Assembly (NCBI GenBank): GCA_903822545.1
Contig: CAIJPN010000069.1
Span: forward strand, 124,001-188,000
Length of the DNA: 64,000 nt
From: an uncultured Anaerolineae bacterium
GTDB taxonomy: Bacteria > Chloroflexota > Anaerolineae > Anaerolineales > Villigracilaceae
Direction of reading: 5' to 3'
In this document: positions 26,672 to 35,637 of the stretch, one piece after another
Numbering within the stretch: position 1 is the first letter of the stretch
Layout: each line of letters opens with the position of its first letter
The notes under the pieces: generated by a model
The model's input: the letters and a program-made list of their open reading frames with translations, nothing else
Databases searched by the model: none
What the model was told of the DNA's origin: nothing
Position numbers and translations under genes: made by a program

Positions 26672-26714
26672 CGCCCCCGCCCAATCACACAAATGAGCGG
26701 GGGCGCTTTTATTT
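26672..26714 (+). terminator. Rho-independent terminator of the CHAT-nSTAND gene
   Basis: CGCCCCCGC (26672-26680) pairs perfectly with GCGGGGGCG (26697-26705) across a 16-base loop and is followed by CTTTTATTTT. It begins 21 bp past the stop. Confidence 0.85.
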
Positions 26715-26846
26715 TGAGCCCCAAAGAATCCCGGAATGTTGGTCAATCGCGAGGGCAAGATCCCTTTACGATTTTTGTCTTGGAGTTGGGAATCCGGATC
26801 TAAAAAGGGGGGTATCGCATCAAAAGGATCTCTTTTCCAGGCAAGA

Positions 26847-27554
26847 TTATTCTTTGGCCAGGGTATAGGGAACATTATCAAGGGCTGCCCGACGCGCATC
26901 ACAATTATCACTCGCCGGGTCGTCAACGTAACTGAATGTCAGTGTTTTCCCATCGTATGTATATTTAAAACTCATTGGAACGGAACAACCCATATCATTG
27001 CTCAATTCTGTATAGGTTTGTCCATCCACACGATAAGCTCCCTCGGCTGCGATATTCATGTATTTGTCCCAGGCCTGCCAGGTTTCAGCTTCACTAAAAA
27101 TAAAGCCAACCGGCTCCACCCGATCAGCCCGGGTAAACTTCCCGGTTGGGAAAGGTAGGGATAACGGTGTCAGGATATAGGTCACGTCGTTGAAATCAGC
27201 ATGGCGCCCGTTGCAGGCGACATCATTTTCGGGTTTGTCAACATATTTGAAGTTCAGGTTCACACCATCAAATGTATATTTGAAACCCACGTTCGTTTTA
27301 CAGCCAGCATTATTGGATGTCTCAGTAAAGACATTCCCTTCCACCTTATAACTGGCCGTGACAATCGTGTTCTCACCCTGGAAGACTGAGAATGTTCCAT
27401 CGCTGAATACAAGCCCACCGTCTGTGGTTCCGGATTTGATGAACCTCCCATTTGGAAATTTAGATGCTGTTTGCGTTGGTTCAGGTGCGCCGCAGGCAGT
27501 CAGGATCGATGCGACTAACAGCAAAACCAATAGATACGCACTTTTTTGGGTCAT
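26847..27554 (-). CDS. Lipoprotein with two tandem copies of an unknown domain
   Basis: This is a 235-residue lipoprotein with signal peptide ending ASILTAC (Cys21). The mature part is two copies of a roughly 95-residue unit: FPNGRFIKSG...FKYTFDGVNLNFKYVD and FPTGKFTRAD...FKYTYDGKTLTFSYVD, each with one central and one late Cys, and endings DVTYIL and NVPYTL. The fold looks all-beta and lipocalin-like, but I cannot name the family. I chose the ATG at 27554, with AAGGAG six bases before it. It diverges from the NB-ARC regulator at 27667 and may be controlled by it. Confidence 0.8.
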   Translation of the reverse strand: MTQKSAYLLVLLLVASILTACGAPEPTQTASKFPNGRFIKSGTTDGGLVFSDGTFSVFQGENTIVTASYKVEGNVFTETSNNAGCKTNVGFKYTFDGVNLNFKYVDKPENDVACNGRHADFNDVTYILTPLSLPFPTGKFTRADRVEPVGFIFSEAETWQAWDKYMNIAAEGAYRVDGQTYTELSNDMGCSVPMSFKYTYDGKTLTFSYVDDPASDNCDARRAALDNVPYTLAKE

Positions 27555-27666
27555 AATTTTCTCCTTGTGGCAATTGATTGGTAGATAAGACATATCCAAT
27601 GTATCCAAATGCCGCAGCTGGCATAATGCGAAAAGTGATACAAATAGTGATATAAAACAGGTAATA
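27555..27666. promoter_or_regulatory. Divergent promoter region
   Basis: These 112 bp separate the start codons of the lipoprotein gene and the XRE/NB-ARC regulator gene, so both promoters must lie here. The sequence is AT-rich, but I found no -35/-10 pair or dyad strong enough to assign. Confidence 0.5.
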
Positions 27667-30216
27667 ATGAAAAACAAAAGCTCGTTTGGCGCCTGGTTAT
27701 ATCGTCAACGCCGCTCACTGGATTTGACGCGTAAGGCTCTTGCAAATCAGGTGGGTTGCGCTGAAATCACCTTGCGCCGGATTGAAGACGACTCGCTTAA
27801 ACCTTCCCAAGAACTGGCCAACATCCTGCTGGAAAAGCTCGGCATTTGCGAGAATGAACGCCCGCAATGGGTTCAATTTGCGCGCGGCCTGACAGCGCAT
27901 CCAGAACCACCCGTTGGATATCTCTCTGCCAAACCGCTGAGTAACCTGCCAGCCTTGCTGACCACCTTTATCGGCCGCGACAAAGATCAAGTCGAAATTA
28001 TCCAGCATCTCAAGAAATATCGCCTGGTTACGCTGACGGGTTCTGGCGGGGTTGGAAAAACACGTTTGTCCATAAAAATTGGAGAACAGGTGTTGGCAGA
28101 TTACACCCATGGGGTCTGGTTGCTGGAACTGGCCCCGCTGAATGATCCAGCCCTATTGCCACAATTCATCGCATCAATATTTGGCCTGGTGACATCACCC
28201 AATATTCCTCTCGTCGAAGCACTGGCCAATTTCCTCCGCACAAAAACGATCTTGCTCATTCTTGATAATTGTGAACATTTATTGGAAACCTGTGCCCAAG
28301 TGGCGAATGTTTTGTTGAAGAAATGCCCCAACCTGAAAATCCTTGCCACCAGTCGCGAAGCCCTGGGAATTCTGGGAGAACTCTCCTATCGTGTTCCTTC
28401 GCTTGGGTTGCCAGATACCCAGGGATCACTTGAAGATGGCAGGGCCAGCGAATCGATGCGCCTGTTTGAAGAACGCGCCCAGCTTGCGCGAACAGATTTT
28501 TCACTGAGCCAGGAAAATGTAAAGTCTGTTGCCCAAATTTGCTCACGCCTCGATGGTATTCCACTGGCAATCGAACTTGCCGCTGCGCAAACTGTATTTT
28601 TTTCAACCAGCCAGATAGCGGCACGCTTGAATGAGAGTTTTAATCTAATCACAGGCGGGAATCGCACAGCGCTGCCCCGACACCAGACGATACGCGCTTC
28701 AATCGAATGGAGTTGGAACCTGATTTCCAATGTAGAGCACACCCTTCTGCGCCGCCTGGCTGTTTTTTCGGGCGGATGGACGCTCGAATCGGCCGAGGCA
28801 ATTTGCAGCAGCCATGGCATGAAGGCCCACCAAATCCTGGGGCTGCTGGCCCAACTGATGGCCAAGTCACTGGTGAACGCGCACCAGGAGACAGGACGCT
28901 TCCGCCTTCATGAAGCAATCCGTCAATTCGCGCATGAAAAGCTGGTTGAGGCCAACGAAGTTGAGAACGTTCGCGGCTTGCACCTGCAATACTTTCTTGC
29001 ACTTTCGGCGCAAGATGAGCCTGCTTTGCATGGCGTCCAGCAAGAAGAATGGTTTCGCTGCATCAACGAAGAACGTGGCAATATCCATACTGCTATGGAA
29101 CATGCTTCAAAAACGGATGTAGAAGCGGGGTTGTTGCTCACTGGCAGGTTGCTCCGTTATTGGACTAATTTCGATTTACGCGAAGGCTTACGCTGGACGA
29201 CAGAGTTTGTTCAAAAACCCGAGTCAACACAATACCCACGCAGACGCGCCAAAGCCCTGCTGGCACAGGGGAATATTCTCTGGTATTTACAGCAGTTCGA
29301 GTCCGCGCATTCCATCGCAGATGAGTGCCTGGCGTTATTTCGCGCTTGCGGCGACTATCAGGGCGAGTTCGAAAGCCTGCTGCTGATGGGTTCTGTAATG
29401 CAGTTCCTGGAAGGGATGGAGAAAAAAATCGAATTCCAGCGACAAGCCTTGGTTCTGGCCCAATCGACTGGGGGCTTATGGGAACAGGCACTGGCACTAT
29501 CCGCCCTGGGATGGGATCAGCGTGATGTCGCACAAGCCCGCGCCTGCCGGGAAAAAGCAATTGGCCTTTTTCGCCAGATAGATGATTGGCGCAACCTGGT
29601 GGACACCCTTGGCATTTTAGGCTACACAGTCTTGCTGAATGGTGATGTAGAAGCTGCCCAGGCTTATCTAGATGAAGCGTATGAGATAAATGGGCAGATG
29701 AATGGCAAACGAGGCATGGAATTTATTTTAACTGGCAAGAGCTACATAGCCTTGATGCGCGGTGAATATGACCAGGCATTTGCCTATCTGGAAGAAAACG
29801 CAATTGCCCTCGAAGAAATGGGAAATCGAATGGGATATCTCTGGGCGCGCGCCCGCCTGGGATACGTTGCTTTGTGCGCTGGGAATGTGGCAGAAGCGCG
29901 TCACATCCTTATCGAAACTGTCGAGAGCTTTCATCAGGATCAAAACAAAAGTGGACTTGCCTTTGCTTTGGATAAAATCGCCAGTTTATATGTTGTCACT
30001 GCCAAGCTCGAACCTGCGGCCCGTCTCCTCGGATGGTCAGACAAGGTTCGCCAGGAAATTGGCGATCCACGCGCACTCCTTGAACAGGTGAGCGTGGATC
30101 GCGATGCGGCCACTATTATTGAGAGAATTGGTTCCGGTGGATTTGAATTAGCTTATGATTCCGGGCAGGGAATGACGCTTGATGAAGCCCTCGCGTTGAG
30201 TTTGAGCGAAAAATAA
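27667..30216 (+). CDS. XRE/NB-ARC/TPR transcriptional regulator
   Basis: This is an 849-residue paralogue of the regulator at 2349-4901. An XRE domain lies at about 5-60 (FGAWLYRQRRSLDLTRKAL, LRRIEDDSLKPS). The NB-ARC ATPase has P-loop GSGGVGKT at 125-132, Walker B LLILDN followed by CEH, the TSREALGILGE motif and GIPLAIELAAAQ. The C-terminal 350 residues are TPR-like repeats (ALLAQGNILWYLQQFESAHS, YLDEAYEINGQM). Walker and sensor motifs look intact. It diverges from the duplicated lipoprotein, its most likely target. The ribosome site before the ATG is weak (AGG five bases away). Confidence 0.88.
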   Translation: MKNKSSFGAWLYRQRRSLDLTRKALANQVGCAEITLRRIEDDSLKPSQELANILLEKLGICENERPQWVQFARGLTAHPEPPVGYLSAKPLSNLPALLTTFIGRDKDQVEIIQHLKKYRLVTLTGSGGVGKTRLSIKIGEQVLADYTHGVWLLELAPLNDPALLPQFIASIFGLVTSPNIPLVEALANFLRTKTILLILDNCEHLLETCAQVANVLLKKCPNLKILATSREALGILGELSYRVPSLGLPDTQGSLEDGRASESMRLFEERAQLARTDFSLSQENVKSVAQICSRLDGIPLAIELAAAQTVFFSTSQIAARLNESFNLITGGNRTALPRHQTIRASIEWSWNLISNVEHTLLRRLAVFSGGWTLESAEAICSSHGMKAHQILGLLAQLMAKSLVNAHQETGRFRLHEAIRQFAHEKLVEANEVENVRGLHLQYFLALSAQDEPALHGVQQEEWFRCINEERGNIHTAMEHASKTDVEAGLLLTGRLLRYWTNFDLREGLRWTTEFVQKPESTQYPRRRAKALLAQGNILWYLQQFESAHSIADECLALFRACGDYQGEFESLLLMGSVMQFLEGMEKKIEFQRQALVLAQSTGGLWEQALALSALGWDQRDVAQARACREKAIGLFRQIDDWRNLVDTLGILGYTVLLNGDVEAAQAYLDEAYEINGQMNGKRGMEFILTGKSYIALMRGEYDQAFAYLEENAIALEEMGNRMGYLWARARLGYVALCAGNVAEARHILIETVESFHQDQNKSGLAFALDKIASLYVVTAKLEPAARLLGWSDKVRQEIGDPRALLEQVSVDRDAATIIERIGSGGFELAYDSGQGMTLDEALALSLSEK

Positions 30217-30235
30217 ACAACATCGCTCTGCCTGA

Positions 30236-31297
30236 TCAACGGGCGGAGCGGGCCATCTGGATACCCAGGAATACCACTATGGCACTCCAGGCCAGCTGGC
30301 GAATTACATCAAACCAAATTCCCGCAGGGCCGGAGAAGAAGGAGCCAGGCAGGAAGCTATCCAAAAGCCAGACCAGGGCATAAAAACCCAGGGTGACCAC
30401 TCCGGCCAGCAGGATTTTATCGAGCGAGTCTTTTTCAGCAGCAATGGGTTCAGATGTGCGGAAACGGAGCAACAGGGCCACCATGCCCACCGTGAAGATC
30501 AATATCCAGGCCCAATCCACAACAAAGGTGGGGAGCAGGTTATCGACGATTTGGGATGCGTAGAAAGGGAGCATCCAGACCCCAGTCAGGATTGCCAGCC
30601 AGCGCGCCCAGGCGGGGAAAAATTTCCCGTTTGGAAAGAGCACCAGGAAAAGGGTAATCCCCAATAGGCCAGCTGCGCGCAGGAGGGCATAGAGCCAGTA
30701 AGCATTGAGCCAATTCGCCCCCAAGGGAGCCAGATCGGTCAGGTTGAGGCTGTATGGGAGCAGGAGCAGGATAAAGCCTGTCAGGATGGTAATGGTTTTG
30801 GCACTACCTTTCCAGATGATCCAGGCGCTAAGCCCCAGGAGAATGAGCGGCACGAGCAGGGAAAGGGCAATGTTGTAGTTTTGCAAGAAAGCTACAGACA
30901 GACCGGCAGATGCAACTCGCGTCAAAAATTGTTCGGAGCGGATGATGGTCAGGGATTGTTGGGTTCCATCCACATGACGCACGATGATGGTGACCGGGGT
31001 GCCTAACGGGCCGCGCAGCTGCGCGCTGGTTTCTTCGATGGTGGCACCAGCGGGCAGGTCAACCCCAGCGATGGAAAGCAGGATGTCTCCATCCTGGACA
31101 CCAGCCAGGATTGCTTCACGCCCGGCGATGGGGGAAAGGGTTATTTCCCCGCTTCTGTTTGGTTCCAGCACAACGCCAATGGCGCCGCGCTGCCAATCGG
31201 CGGCGTAAGGAGACAGTCCCATCAACAGGAAAAGCAGGGCAACCAGGGCGGCAAGGCCCCAAATAATGCGGATGGCAAGGAATTGGTTTGGTTTCAT
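30236..31297 (-). CDS. PDZ-domain multi-pass membrane protein
   Basis: This is a 353-residue protein: first helix at about 9-29, a PDZ-like domain at about 38-118 (IGVVLEPNRSGEITL, AILAGVQDGDILLSIAGVDL), then about seven helices between residues 135 and 350. This order matches the sensor part of some Chloroflexota histidine kinases, but no kinase domain is present and the protein ends at the last helix. It follows the MttB-like gene by 24 bp on the same strand, so it may be co-transcribed with the Pot-type importer operon. Its function is unknown. Confidence 0.75.
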   Translation of the reverse strand: MKPNQFLAIRIIWGLAALVALLFLLMGLSPYAADWQRGAIGVVLEPNRSGEITLSPIAGREAILAGVQDGDILLSIAGVDLPAGATIEETSAQLRGPLGTPVTIIVRHVDGTQQSLTIIRSEQFLTRVASAGLSVAFLQNYNIALSLLVPLILLGLSAWIIWKGSAKTITILTGFILLLLPYSLNLTDLAPLGANWLNAYWLYALLRAAGLLGITLFLVLFPNGKFFPAWARWLAILTGVWMLPFYASQIVDNLLPTFVVDWAWILIFTVGMVALLLRFRTSEPIAAEKDSLDKILLAGVVTLGFYALVWLLDSFLPGSFFSGPAGIWFDVIRQLAWSAIVVFLGIQMARSAR

Positions 31298-31321
31298 AAT
31301 GTATTCTCCAAAGGGTATGCC

Positions 31322-32740
31322 CTATTTTACTTTAGCGCGATTGACAATCTCCTGCAGGCGTTTTTTGACATCTTCGGGCAGCGGGGTGGGCTGGTGTTCG
31401 TCCAGTATCTGCTGCACCCGTTCTGATGCGCGCTCGGTCAGGGATTTGCTGCCTTTGGCGGCCCAGTTGGAGTAAATATCGCGCTCGAACAGGCCGGGGT
31501 ACCAGGTGTCTTTGAAATGTTTGCGGGTGTGTTTTCGCCCCAGGTAGCTCCCACCCGGCCCGACGGCGGACACTTCATCCAGGGCCAGGGTTTCATCGCT
31601 GACTTCGATGCCGCGCGTGAAGGTTTTGATCCAGTCCACGATCTGGTCACAAACTGCCAGCTGCGCGAAGGAATAAGTCAGGCCCGATTCGAGATAGCCC
31701 AAATCGTGGATCAAATTCCCGCCCAGCATGACATCTGCCAGCATGGTCAGGGAGGCTTCGGCGGCGGCTTGCTGGTCGGGCAGTTTGGAGTCAGAACATC
31801 CAGCCAGCGATAAAGTTGGGAATCCGTAATGATGCGACAGGGCGCGGATAAATCCGCGTTCGGGATAACCATATGGTGAAACCATCGTTTTCATATCGAG
31901 CGAGGCCGGATCCATCGCGGAAACGATGACAGGCGCGCCTTCATGATTGAGCTGCGCCAGGGTCAGCCCCACCAATCCACCCGCCAGGTCGAGCGCGACC
32001 GCTCCGGCCTGGGTCATCGGGCTGGTGACGCCCGCGTTCGAGCCGGGAATGTAAAGGGTCGGCAGGCCTTTGCCGGAGAGATACATCAGCTTTTGCAAAC
32101 TCTCGGTGTTGTGCGCCGCGCCAGAGACAACGTTGATGTAGCAGGTCAAAATCGGCTTTTCGCGCAGCGCTGCCACGCCGCCCACCACCGCTTCGGACAT
32201 TTCCACCGCATCCACCAGGCCGCGCAAGCCATAGGAAACGTACAAAATGGGTTTGGTGGTGTAAGAAAGAATGGCTTCCATCTGGTACGTGTCGGCGATG
32301 ACCTGATCCACATCCGAAGGCAGCAGCATAGACATCACAAAATCGATGTTTGGCAGGGCGTCGCAGAGCGTAACGGCTTCGATCACATCCTGCAAAACCG
32401 GTTTGCGGCGCTCGCCGGTGCGGTGGTCGATGATGTTCAGGCAGTCCGAGCCGGGGCCAAAGAAACAGCGGTTGCCTTCCAACGGCATGACGGGGTTGCC
32501 AAAGCGATCATGCAGGGTAACTTTTTTGGGCGCGGTCGCCAGCGCTTTTTCGACCAGTTGGTGCGGAACGAAAACCCGCTCGCCCTCCGCGCGCGCGCCT
32601 GCCTTCTTAAGAAGGTCAACCGCTTCCGGGAGGTCGAGCCGCACGCCAATCCTTTCCAGGATTTCCAGGCTGGCGGCATGGATTTTTTCAACCTGCGCGG
32701 TTGAGAGTTGGGTGATGTGAAGGTTGGCGGGAAGTTCCAT
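31322..32740 (-). CDS. MttB-family methyltransferase, non-pyrrolysine
   Basis: This is a 472-residue member of the trimethylamine methyltransferase family (LHITQLSTAQVEKIHAASLE, FGPGSDCLNIIDHRTGERR, LGGNLIHDLGYLESGLTYS). Archaeal MttB needs a pyrrolysine encoded by an in-frame TAG; this gene is open throughout, placing it with the MtgB-like enzymes that demethylate glycine betaine or related quaternary amines to a corrinoid protein. The start at 32740 is preceded by AGGA with eight bases spacing; a frame to 32821 would cross the hairpin and overlap potA. It follows a Pot-type importer in one operon, which suggests the imported solute is the methyl donor. No corrinoid protein gene is in the window. 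Confidence 0.85.
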   Translation of the reverse strand: MELPANLHITQLSTAQVEKIHAASLEILERIGVRLDLPEAVDLLKKAGARAEGERVFVPHQLVEKALATAPKKVTLHDRFGNPVMPLEGNRCFFGPGSDCLNIIDHRTGERRKPVLQDVIEAVTLCDALPNIDFVMSMLLPSDVDQVIADTYQMEAILSYTTKPILYVSYGLRGLVDAVEMSEAVVGGVAALREKPILTCYINVVSGAAHNTESLQKLMYLSGKGLPTLYIPGSNAGVTSPMTQAGAVALDLAGGLVGLTLAQLNHEGAPVIVSAMDPASLDMKTMVSPYGYPERGFIRALSHHYGFPTLSLAGCSDSKLPDQQAAAEASLTMLADVMLGGNLIHDLGYLESGLTYSFAQLAVCDQIVDWIKTFTRGIEVSDETLALDEVSAVGPGGSYLGRKHTRKHFKDTWYPGLFERDIYSNWAAKGSKSLTERASERVQQILDEHQPTPLPEDVKKRLQEIVNRAKVK

Positions 32741-32771
32741 TTTTGTTTTCCTGTGTGTAATTTTTACGCAA

Positions 32772-32799
32772 AACATCCCGAAGCAACCTTCGGGATGTT
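32772..32799 (-). promoter_or_regulatory. Stem-loop between potA and the methyltransferase gene
   Basis: A perfect 12-bp stem (32772-32783 with 32788-32799) with a CAAC loop lies in the 77-bp gap. On the minus strand the stem's terminal TT runs into TTGCG, giving TTTT, a weak U-tract. It may be a partial terminator that lowers methyltransferase expression relative to the importer. Confidence 0.5.
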
Positions 32800-32817
32800 G
32801 CAGATGGTCAACCAGGC

Positions 32818-33918
32818 TCAATCTGTCAACAGGTGGGCATCTTCCGGCGACCAGATTACTCTGACTTGATCGCCTTTTTCGAATCCGACCACTTCGCTGC
32901 CGTAACCGTTCTGGACGCGCACGATGACGGTCTCGCCGGAAGGCAGCGCCACCAGGTAGCGCGTGTCAGTGCCGATGTAAACCTTATCTTGCACAATGCC
33001 AGTTAAACCCTCGCCATCGGGTTTGCCGAGCGCGATCTTTTCGGGGCGGATGGTAAATGTCACGGGTTGGTCAATCTTCGGGTGGATGGATTCAGCCTGG
33101 AGGGCGACCGTTTCCGGGCCGATTCTCAGGGTGAGCTTGCCACCGTTATCCGAATCCACCACCCCGCTGATGAAGTTGCTCTCCCCGATGAAATCTGCCA
33201 CAAACTTGTTGGCTGGTTTTTTATACAGGGTCAGTGGGTCGCCCAACTGCTGGATGACGCCATCTTTCATCACGGCAATCGTGTCGGACATGGTGAGCGC
33301 TTCTTCCTGGTCGTGGGTAACGTAAACGAACGTGATGCCGACCTGCTCCTGGATGTGCTTCAACTCGAACTGCATGGCTTTGCGCAGTTTCAAATCCAGC
33401 GCGCCGAGCGGCTCGTCGAGCAGGAGCACTTCGGGGCGGTTGACCAGGGCGCGGGCCAGTGCCACGCGCTGCTGCTGCCCGCCGGAAAGCTGCGAAGGCT
33501 TGCGGTCGCCCATATCCGCCAGTTTGACCATCGCTAAGGCTTCACGCACCAATTGCTCCCGTTCGGCGGCTGGCGTGTGCTTGATTGCCAACCCAAAGCC
33601 GACATTTTTGGCAACGGTCATGTGCGGGAAGAGCGCATAATTCTGGAAGACGGTGTTGACCGGGCGCATGTTGGGCGGAACTTTGCTCATCGGCTTGCCC
33701 TGGATGAACACCTCGCCAGAACTGGGCGACTCGAAACCGGCAATCAGCCGCAGGGTGGTGGTTTTCCCGCAGCCGCTGGGGCCTAACAGCGTAAAAAACT
33801 TCCCGCGCGGAATCGTCAAATTGGTTTCTTTCAACGCGTAGACCGTCTCGACCTTTTTTATCCCGCGCGAAGAAAATACCTTGCTAACGTTTTGGAATTC
33901 GACAGCGAAATTCGTCAT
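32818..33918 (-). CDS. potA: Spermidine/putrescine-type ABC importer ATPase
   Basis: This is a 366-residue ATPase: Walker A GPSGCGKT at 46-53, Q-loop Gln92 (VFQNYALFPHMTV), signature LSGGQ at 144-148, Walker B LLLDEP at 165-170, His202 in VTHDQEEA, and a C-terminal TOBE region from about 240. The PotA-like ATP-binding subunit energises uptake through PotB/PotC. The ATG is four bases past the potC stop with AAAGG upstream, so expression is coupled. It is the fourth gene of the D-B-C-A operon. PotA-type ATPases serve polyamines, betaines and other cationic solutes, so the substrate is open. Confidence 0.93.
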   Translation of the reverse strand: MTNFAVEFQNVSKVFSSRGIKKVETVYALKETNLTIPRGKFFTLLGPSGCGKTTTLRLIAGFESPSSGEVFIQGKPMSKVPPNMRPVNTVFQNYALFPHMTVAKNVGFGLAIKHTPAAEREQLVREALAMVKLADMGDRKPSQLSGGQQQRVALARALVNRPEVLLLDEPLGALDLKLRKAMQFELKHIQEQVGITFVYVTHDQEEALTMSDTIAVMKDGVIQQLGDPLTLYKKPANKFVADFIGESNFISGVVDSDNGGKLTLRIGPETVALQAESIHPKIDQPVTFTIRPEKIALGKPDGEGLTGIVQDKVYIGTDTRYLVALPSGETVIVRVQNGYGSEVVGFEKGDQVRVIWSPEDAHLLTD

Positions 33919-33921
33919 AGC

Positions 33922-34722
33922 TTATGCCTTTGGCGTGGGAGTTTGTCCAACGCGGCGCAGCCACTCGGAGAGCAGCATCACCGCCATTGTAATGGTCATC
34001 AGGATGGCAGCCAGCGCAACCACCATCGGCAGGCGGGTTGGGAAGCGCAGCTGCGAATACAGATAAACAGGCAGGGTCGCATCGGTACCAACGAGGAAGG
34101 ACGAAATGGAAAATTCGTCAAACGACATGGTGAAGCACAGCAGGAAGGCTGCCAGCAGGGCGGGCGAACAAATCGGGATGGTCACACGCAGCAGCGCGCC
34201 CCAATAGGATGCGCCCAAATCCATGGCAGCTTCTTCGAGATTGTCGGGAAAGCCCACCAGCCGCGAAGAAACAATCAGCATGGCGTAGGGAATGCTGATG
34301 ACGACATGCGCCATACCCGCCGCAAAGGATGAGAGCGGCACTCCGACTTCGTTGAAGAGAATCAGCAGGGAGACGCCGAGGATTACGTAGGGGATGACGA
34401 GGGGCAGGGCAGCCACCGAGAGAAAAAGCCCCCGCCCCGGCAGTTTAAACCGGACGATGGCAATCGCTCCCATCGTCCCGAAAATGGTCGCCACCAGCGA
34501 AGAGCCGAGTCCAATCACCAGGCTGTTGCCGACCGCTTTTAGCAATTCGCTGTTTTCGAACAGCTGGCCGTACCATTTCAGGGTGAAGCCTTTGAGCGGG
34601 AAAACCAGCGCGGTGGCGTCATTAAACGAGAAGATAATCAGCAGCAGGATGGGCAGGTATAACACTGCGCAAATTGCCAGGTAATAGACCGAACCGAAAG
34701 ATGGAAGTTTGAACCTGGACAT
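33922..34722 (-). CDS. potC: Spermidine/putrescine-type ABC importer permease
   Basis: This is a 266-residue permease with six helices; the EAA-type loop EEAAMDLGASYWGALLRVTI contacts the ATPase. It has PotC-like features (IFSFNDATALVFPLKGFTLKWY in two parts). Its ATG is one base past the potB stop, with AGGG seven bases upstream inside potB. It works with PotB as the membrane channel. Confidence 0.9.
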   Translation of the reverse strand: MSRFKLPSFGSVYYLAICAVLYLPILLLIIFSFNDATALVFPLKGFTLKWYGQLFENSELLKAVGNSLVIGLGSSLVATIFGTMGAIAIVRFKLPGRGLFLSVAALPLVIPYVILGVSLLILFNEVGVPLSSFAAGMAHVVISIPYAMLIVSSRLVGFPDNLEEAAMDLGASYWGALLRVTIPICSPALLAAFLLCFTMSFDEFSISSFLVGTDATLPVYLYSQLRFPTRLPMVVALAAILMTITMAVMLLSEWLRRVGQTPTPKA

Positions 34723-34723
34723 G

Positions 34724-35575
34724 TTAGAACCCTGCCAATTCCGAAAGATTTCCCAGGCGGGACAGGATGAAAACCAGCAGTAAAACGATTACCAGCATCG
34801 CCAGACTCATCACCGAGCCCATTGGCCAGTTGAGGGCGCGCATAAACTGATCCTGGATCAGGTTGCCATACATCGAACCCGATGCGCCGCCAACCAGCAG
34901 TGGCGTGACGAATTCTCCCAGCGTTGGGATGAGCGCAAAGAAGAATCCGGCCAGCACACCGGGCAGGCTCAGCGGCAGCGTGACGTGTAAAAACGCTTCC
35001 CAGGGCTGGCAGCCCAAATCAGCGGCGGCTTCGAGCAGGTTTTTGTCGATCCGCTCCAGGGCGGCGAAGATGGGCAGCGCCACAAACGGAACCCAGACAT
35101 ACACCAGCGTGACAATCACCGCGCCGCGGCTGTAAATCAAGATTGGCGAGGCAGTTTCGATGATCCCTGTGGCAAGCAGCAGGCTGTTCAGCACGCCGCT
35201 GGAACCGAGGATCAGTTTCCATGAAAAGATGCGCAGCAGGTAACTTGTCCAGGTGGGGATGATGAGCAGGGTCATCAGGGTCATTTTGTTCGCGCCCGCC
35301 TGGAATACCAGGTAATAGGCCAGCGGATAGGCCAGCAAAGTTGAGATTAATGCGATTGTGAAAGCGATTGTGGCAGAACGCCACAGCAAACGATGAAAAT
35401 TGGAGTTCGCCAGGAAACTTTGATAGTTGGCAAGTGTGAAGGTATCATGCGCCGCGCCTGAGATACCGGCGCGGAAGCTGTAGGCGAACATCAACCCCAT
35501 GGGCAACAGGAATATCAGGAACAAATACAAGGCTGGAGGGCCAATCAGGGACGCAAATCGACCACGATTTTCCAT
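34724..35575 (-). CDS. potB: Spermidine/putrescine-type ABC importer permease
   Basis: This is a 283-residue permease with six helices and EAA loop LLEAAADLGCQPWEAFLHVT. The periplasmic FTLANYQSFL segment near residue 45 is typical of PotB. I chose the ATG at 35575: AAAGG lies eleven bases upstream, while the in-frame GTG three codons earlier is too close to it. It is second in the operon, separated from the binding protein gene by a strong hairpin. Confidence 0.9.
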   Translation of the reverse strand: MENRGRFASLIGPPALYLFLIFLLPMGLMFAYSFRAGISGAAHDTFTLANYQSFLANSNFHRLLWRSATIAFTIALISTLLAYPLAYYLVFQAGANKMTLMTLLIIPTWTSYLLRIFSWKLILGSSGVLNSLLLATGIIETASPILIYSRGAVIVTLVYVWVPFVALPIFAALERIDKNLLEAAADLGCQPWEAFLHVTLPLSLPGVLAGFFFALIPTLGEFVTPLLVGGASGSMYGNLIQDQFMRALNWPMGSVMSLAMLVIVLLLVFILSRLGNLSELAGF

Positions 35576-35591
35576 AGGCTGCACTGCCTTT

Positions 35592-35622
35592 CAGCGCCTT
35601 CGGGAAAATCCCGAAGGCGCTG
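35592..35622 (-). promoter_or_regulatory. Stem-loop between potD and potB
   Basis: CAGCGCCTTCGGGA (35592-35605) pairs perfectly with TCCCGAAGGCGCTG (35609-35622) around AAA: a 14-bp stem with a three-base loop. It starts 15 bp past the potD stop and has no following U-tract on the minus strand. Its position after the binding-protein gene matches the hairpin at 452-485 and fits mRNA stabilisation of the binding-protein message. Confidence 0.7.
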
Positions 35623-35637
35623 TTGTGTGATATCAAC

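Noticed and set aside
31322-32740. Possible pyrrolysine-containing MttB
   Set aside because: The reading frame has no in-frame TAG; it is open for the full family length, so pyrrolysine is not used.
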